Origin: Chloroflexia bacterium
Lineage (GTDB): Bacteria; Chloroflexota; Chloroflexia; Thermomicrobiales; UBA6265
DNA length: 6,480 nt
Assembly: GCA_030430125.1 (NCBI GenBank)
Contig: JAUIGA010000192.1
Span: forward strand, 1 to 6,480
Direction of reading: 5' to 3'
Shown here: positions 5,142 to 6,480 of the stretch, piece by piece
Numbering within the stretch: position 1 is the stretch's first letter
How the letters are laid out: the number at the start of each line of letters is the position of its first letter
Notes under the pieces: generated by a model
What the model saw: the letters and a program-made list of their open reading frames with translations, nothing else
What the model was told of the DNA's origin: nothing
Databases searched by the model: none
Program-made: the position numbers and the translations under genes

Positions 5142-5618
5142 GTGATTGACGACGCAGAAACACAGATGCTCGCTGAAGATGGCACGGCGGACGCGCGCGA
5201 GCGGCAGGAGGCATTGTCGGCGTTCTGGGATACGGTGCGCCGCCTGCCGACCTACGTCCGGCTCATTGCCGCGCTGATGAGCGATCCTCGTGTGCCCCAC
5301 CGGGTGCGGGTCATGGTGGCGGCCGGTGGCGCCTACGTTGTCTCGCCCGTCGACCTGATTCCCGGTGTCATCCCCGTTGCGGGGCAGTTGGACGATGTGT
5401 ATGTCGCGCTCATGGCGACACGCCAGGCGATGCGGATGGTGCCGGCCCACGTGGCCGAAGAGATCACCTGGCGATACGGGATCGATGAATCGACGATCGA
5501 CGGCGATCTCGCTGCCATCAGGCGTCTCGTCCGGGTCGGAGTGACCCAGGGAGCGGCCTGGATTCTGGGGCAGGTCAACCGGCTTGGAACCGCGGTGGCG
5601 CGACGCAGGAGCAGTTGA
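5142..5618 (+). CDS. DUF1232 (YkvA-family) protein
   Basis: The 158-residue product carries the DUF1232 core at about residues 50-88: PRVPHRVRVMVAAGGAYV, then SPVDLIPGVIPVAGQLDDVY, with the hallmark S-P-x-D-L-I-P and L-D-D. DUF1232 proteins are small, mostly uncharacterised, and probably membrane-associated through this hydrophobic hairpin; no biochemical role is established that I can cite. A charged N-terminal helix precedes the core, and an amphipathic C-terminal part ends in RRRSS. The start is uncertain. GTG 5142 is chosen because GAGGTG (5126-5131) lies 10 nt upstream and the preceding in-frame codons look non-coding; ATG 5037 (193 residues) and ATG 5166 are alternatives. The stop is 1 nt before the ATG of the four-Cys gene, so the two are almost certainly one operon. 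Confidence 0.8.
   Translation: MIDDAETQMLAEDGTADARERQEALSAFWDTVRRLPTYVRLIAALMSDPRVPHRVRVMVAAGGAYVVSPVDLIPGVIPVAGQLDDVYVALMATRQAMRMVPAHVAEEITWRYGIDESTIDGDLAAIRRLVRVGVTQGAAWILGQVNRLGTAVARRRSS
5607..5611 (+). promoter_or_regulatory. Ribosome binding site of the four-Cys protein
   Basis: AGGAG lies inside the last codons of the DUF1232 gene, 8 nt before ATG 5620. It excludes the upstream in-frame TTG at 5584 as the likely start and suggests translational coupling of the pair. Confidence 0.65.
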
Positions 5619-5619
5619 T

Positions 5620-6255
5620 ATGACGACAGGTCAGGGACAGGGCCGGGGCAGGCGGCGGCGTGGACGTCGCGGGCAACGCTCCGCCTCCGACAACCAGCGA
5701 CAGACCTCGCAGGCCGAACGTCAGGAGGTCGCTGACGACCGGGGCGGCGATAACCCATCAACACCAGGTCCGAAGCCCTATCGCCAGCAGCAGGCGCAAC
5801 CCCGCGACCTCAACGACGGCGAGACGGATCGGGGGAATCGAGACGGCGACACGAACCGAACCGGGCGCCAGGGCGGCGACGGCGGTCGAAAGCGCTCACG
5901 AAACCGGCGGCGGAACAATCGCCGCCAGGTGTTCGGGCCGATGCCGACCGAGGTGCTCAAACCGGCCGTGCGCGACGTCCCCGTCACCGGCGAGATGACG
6001 GTGCGGACGCTCGATGCGTTCTCGACTAGCGACGGCATGGAGTTTGGTTGCCCAATGCTGTCCCGGACGCGGATCGGAATGCCCTTTGCGGATGGGCGGC
6101 GCGTACCGAGGTGTTCGATGGGGTGGGCCCTGCATAACGAGGACGAGGCGTTGCTCTGCATGCGCACGCCCAACCAGCGCGACTGCTGGAAGGTGCATCC
6201 GGAGCGGGAGGCGGAGCTGCACGCCACGGACGAGGCGGAACACGCGGCCGACTGA
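5620..6255 (+). CDS. Arg/Gly-rich protein with a four-cysteine C-terminal domain, function unknown
   Basis: This 211-residue protein has two parts. Residues 1-103 are low-complexity and probably disordered: a basic start (GRGRRRRGRRGQR, 8-20), a Gln/Asp/Gly stretch and a second basic patch (GRKRSRNRRRNNRRQ, 89-103). Residues about 120-195 look folded and contain the only four cysteines, at 144, 165, 180 and 189, in GCPML, VPRCSMGWALHNEDEA, LLCM and RDCW. The spacing C-x20-C-x14-C-x8-C could bind zinc or an Fe-S cluster, though no such activity is shown. It resembles the CP...RC...C...C modules I remember from uncharacterised Chloroflexota proteins, which is recollection rather than a search. 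The basic tail suggests nucleic-acid contact. ATG 5620 follows AGGAG, and the gene is coupled to DUF1232. Confidence 0.8.
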   Translation: MTTGQGQGRGRRRRGRRGQRSASDNQRQTSQAERQEVADDRGGDNPSTPGPKPYRQQQAQPRDLNDGETDRGNRDGDTNRTGRQGGDGGRKRSRNRRRNNRRQVFGPMPTEVLKPAVRDVPVTGEMTVRTLDAFSTSDGMEFGCPMLSRTRIGMPFADGRRVPRCSMGWALHNEDEALLCMRTPNQRDCWKVHPEREAELHATDEAEHAAD

Positions 6256-6276
6256 CGACGGTCGCCGATATCCATG

Positions 6277-6297
6277 CCGCCACCCTGCCGGTGGCGG
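6277..6297 (+). terminator. GC-rich hairpin after the four-Cys gene
   Basis: CCGCCACC (6277-6284) pairs perfectly with GGTGGCGG (6290-6297) around a 5-nt loop, 21 nt after the stop of the DUF1232/four-Cys operon. No T-run follows. It lies between convergent genes, where a terminator for this operon is expected. Confidence 0.5.
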
Positions 6298-6314
6298 GGC
6301 AGATGCGACGAAAG

Positions 6315-6351
6315 CGGGCCGGGTCATCCCATCTGTGGATAACCCGGTCCG
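6315..6351 (-). terminator. Long hairpin after the minus-strand 3' gene
   Basis: Ten pairs (6315-6324 with 6342-6351, one G-T wobble), a single C/A mismatch and four more pairs (6326-6329 with 6337-6340) enclose a 7-nt loop. It starts 4 nt beyond the TAA of the minus-strand partial gene, so it probably terminates that gene; only TTT follows soon after on that strand. Its arm contains a perfect DnaA-box sequence, TTATCCACA on the minus strand (6334-6342). Confidence 0.5.
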
Positions 6352-6355
6352 TCGA

Positions 6356-6480
6356 TTACGAGTCCTGGCGGACGTACGGGGCGTTGTCCCGGATGAAGGC
6401 CGCGACCTCCGCAGGCGGAAGATCGCGCAGGTTCAGCACCGGGTACCGGGGATTGTCCGGCAGGTACAGGTGGAACGTGA
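6356..6480 (-). CDS. C-terminal fragment of an unidentified protein
   Basis: The last 40 codons of a minus-strand gene enter from the right edge and stop at TAA (6356-6358). The translation includes FHLYLPDNPRYPVLNLRDLP followed by AEVAAFIRDNAPYVRQDS, which reads like real protein: a beta strand, a Pro-rich turn, a 'LRDLPPAEV' cap and an amphipathic helix. A strong hairpin follows the stop directly. The fragment is too short for me to assign a family. The strand-turn-helix ending is reminiscent of bacterial PH-like domains, but this is only an impression. Confidence 0.6.
   Translation of the reverse strand, partial: TFHLYLPDNPRYPVLNLRDLPPAEVAAFIRDNAPYVRQDS

Noticed and set aside
4825..5214. 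N-terminal extension of the LuxR-type protein to 255 residues
   Set aside because: The added 130 residues are unstructured in composition, cross a good promoter, and the ATG at 4824 has its own ribosome site.
1..6480. CRISPR arrays, tRNA or rRNA genes, insertion sequences, toxin-antitoxin or phage genes
   Set aside because: None seen: no regularly spaced repeats, no cloverleaf-like segment noticed, no transposase or integrase motifs in any frame.

Overview
The window is an ordinary-looking stretch of a GC-rich bacterial chromosome with densely packed genes, near-consensus Shine-Dalgarno sites and short intergenic gaps. The gene set (a GH63-type glucosylglycerate/mannosylglycerate hydrolase, a 307-residue monofunctional proline dehydrogenase of Thermus/Deinococcus type, a YkvA/DUF1232 protein, and a protein with a four-cysteine tail of a style I associate with Chloroflexota) makes me lean towards Chloroflexota, perhaps Thermomicrobia/Sphaerobacter relatives. 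That is inference from gene style; no rRNA or other phylogenetic marker is present. I see no mobile element, CRISPR array, tRNA or phage gene.

Layout: the 3' end of an ilvD-like dehydratase gene (+, 1-152) converges on a minus-strand pair: a 40-residue single-pass membrane protein (207-329) lying downstream of a SAMHD1-like HD phosphohydrolase (458-1846). Across a divergent promoter region of about 100 bp is the GH63 hydrolase gene (+, 1953-3302). A 224-bp gap with inverted repeats and a possible promoter precedes proline dehydrogenase (+, 3527-4450). This gene meets a small LuxR-type regulator (-, 4447-4824) tail to tail; the two stop codons share one CTAG. A 317-bp divergent region carries a good minus-strand promoter with a dyad over its -35 box. 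To its right is a tight two-gene operon (+): a DUF1232 protein (5142-5618) and an Arg/Gly-rich protein with a four-Cys C-terminal domain (5620-6255). Two strong hairpins then separate this operon from the 3' end of an unidentified minus-strand gene (6356-6480).

Functionally the named genes are metabolic or housekeeping: branched-chain amino acid synthesis, dNTP or nucleotide hydrolysis, compatible-solute or glycerate-glycoside turnover, and proline catabolism. No pathway is completed within the window. The part most likely to hold undescribed biology is the module at 4447-6255: a short stand-alone LuxR-type regulator, a dyad operator candidate, and the divergent DUF1232/four-Cys pair. The 40-residue membrane protein with a textbook ribosome binding site is the other item that routine annotation would probably miss.
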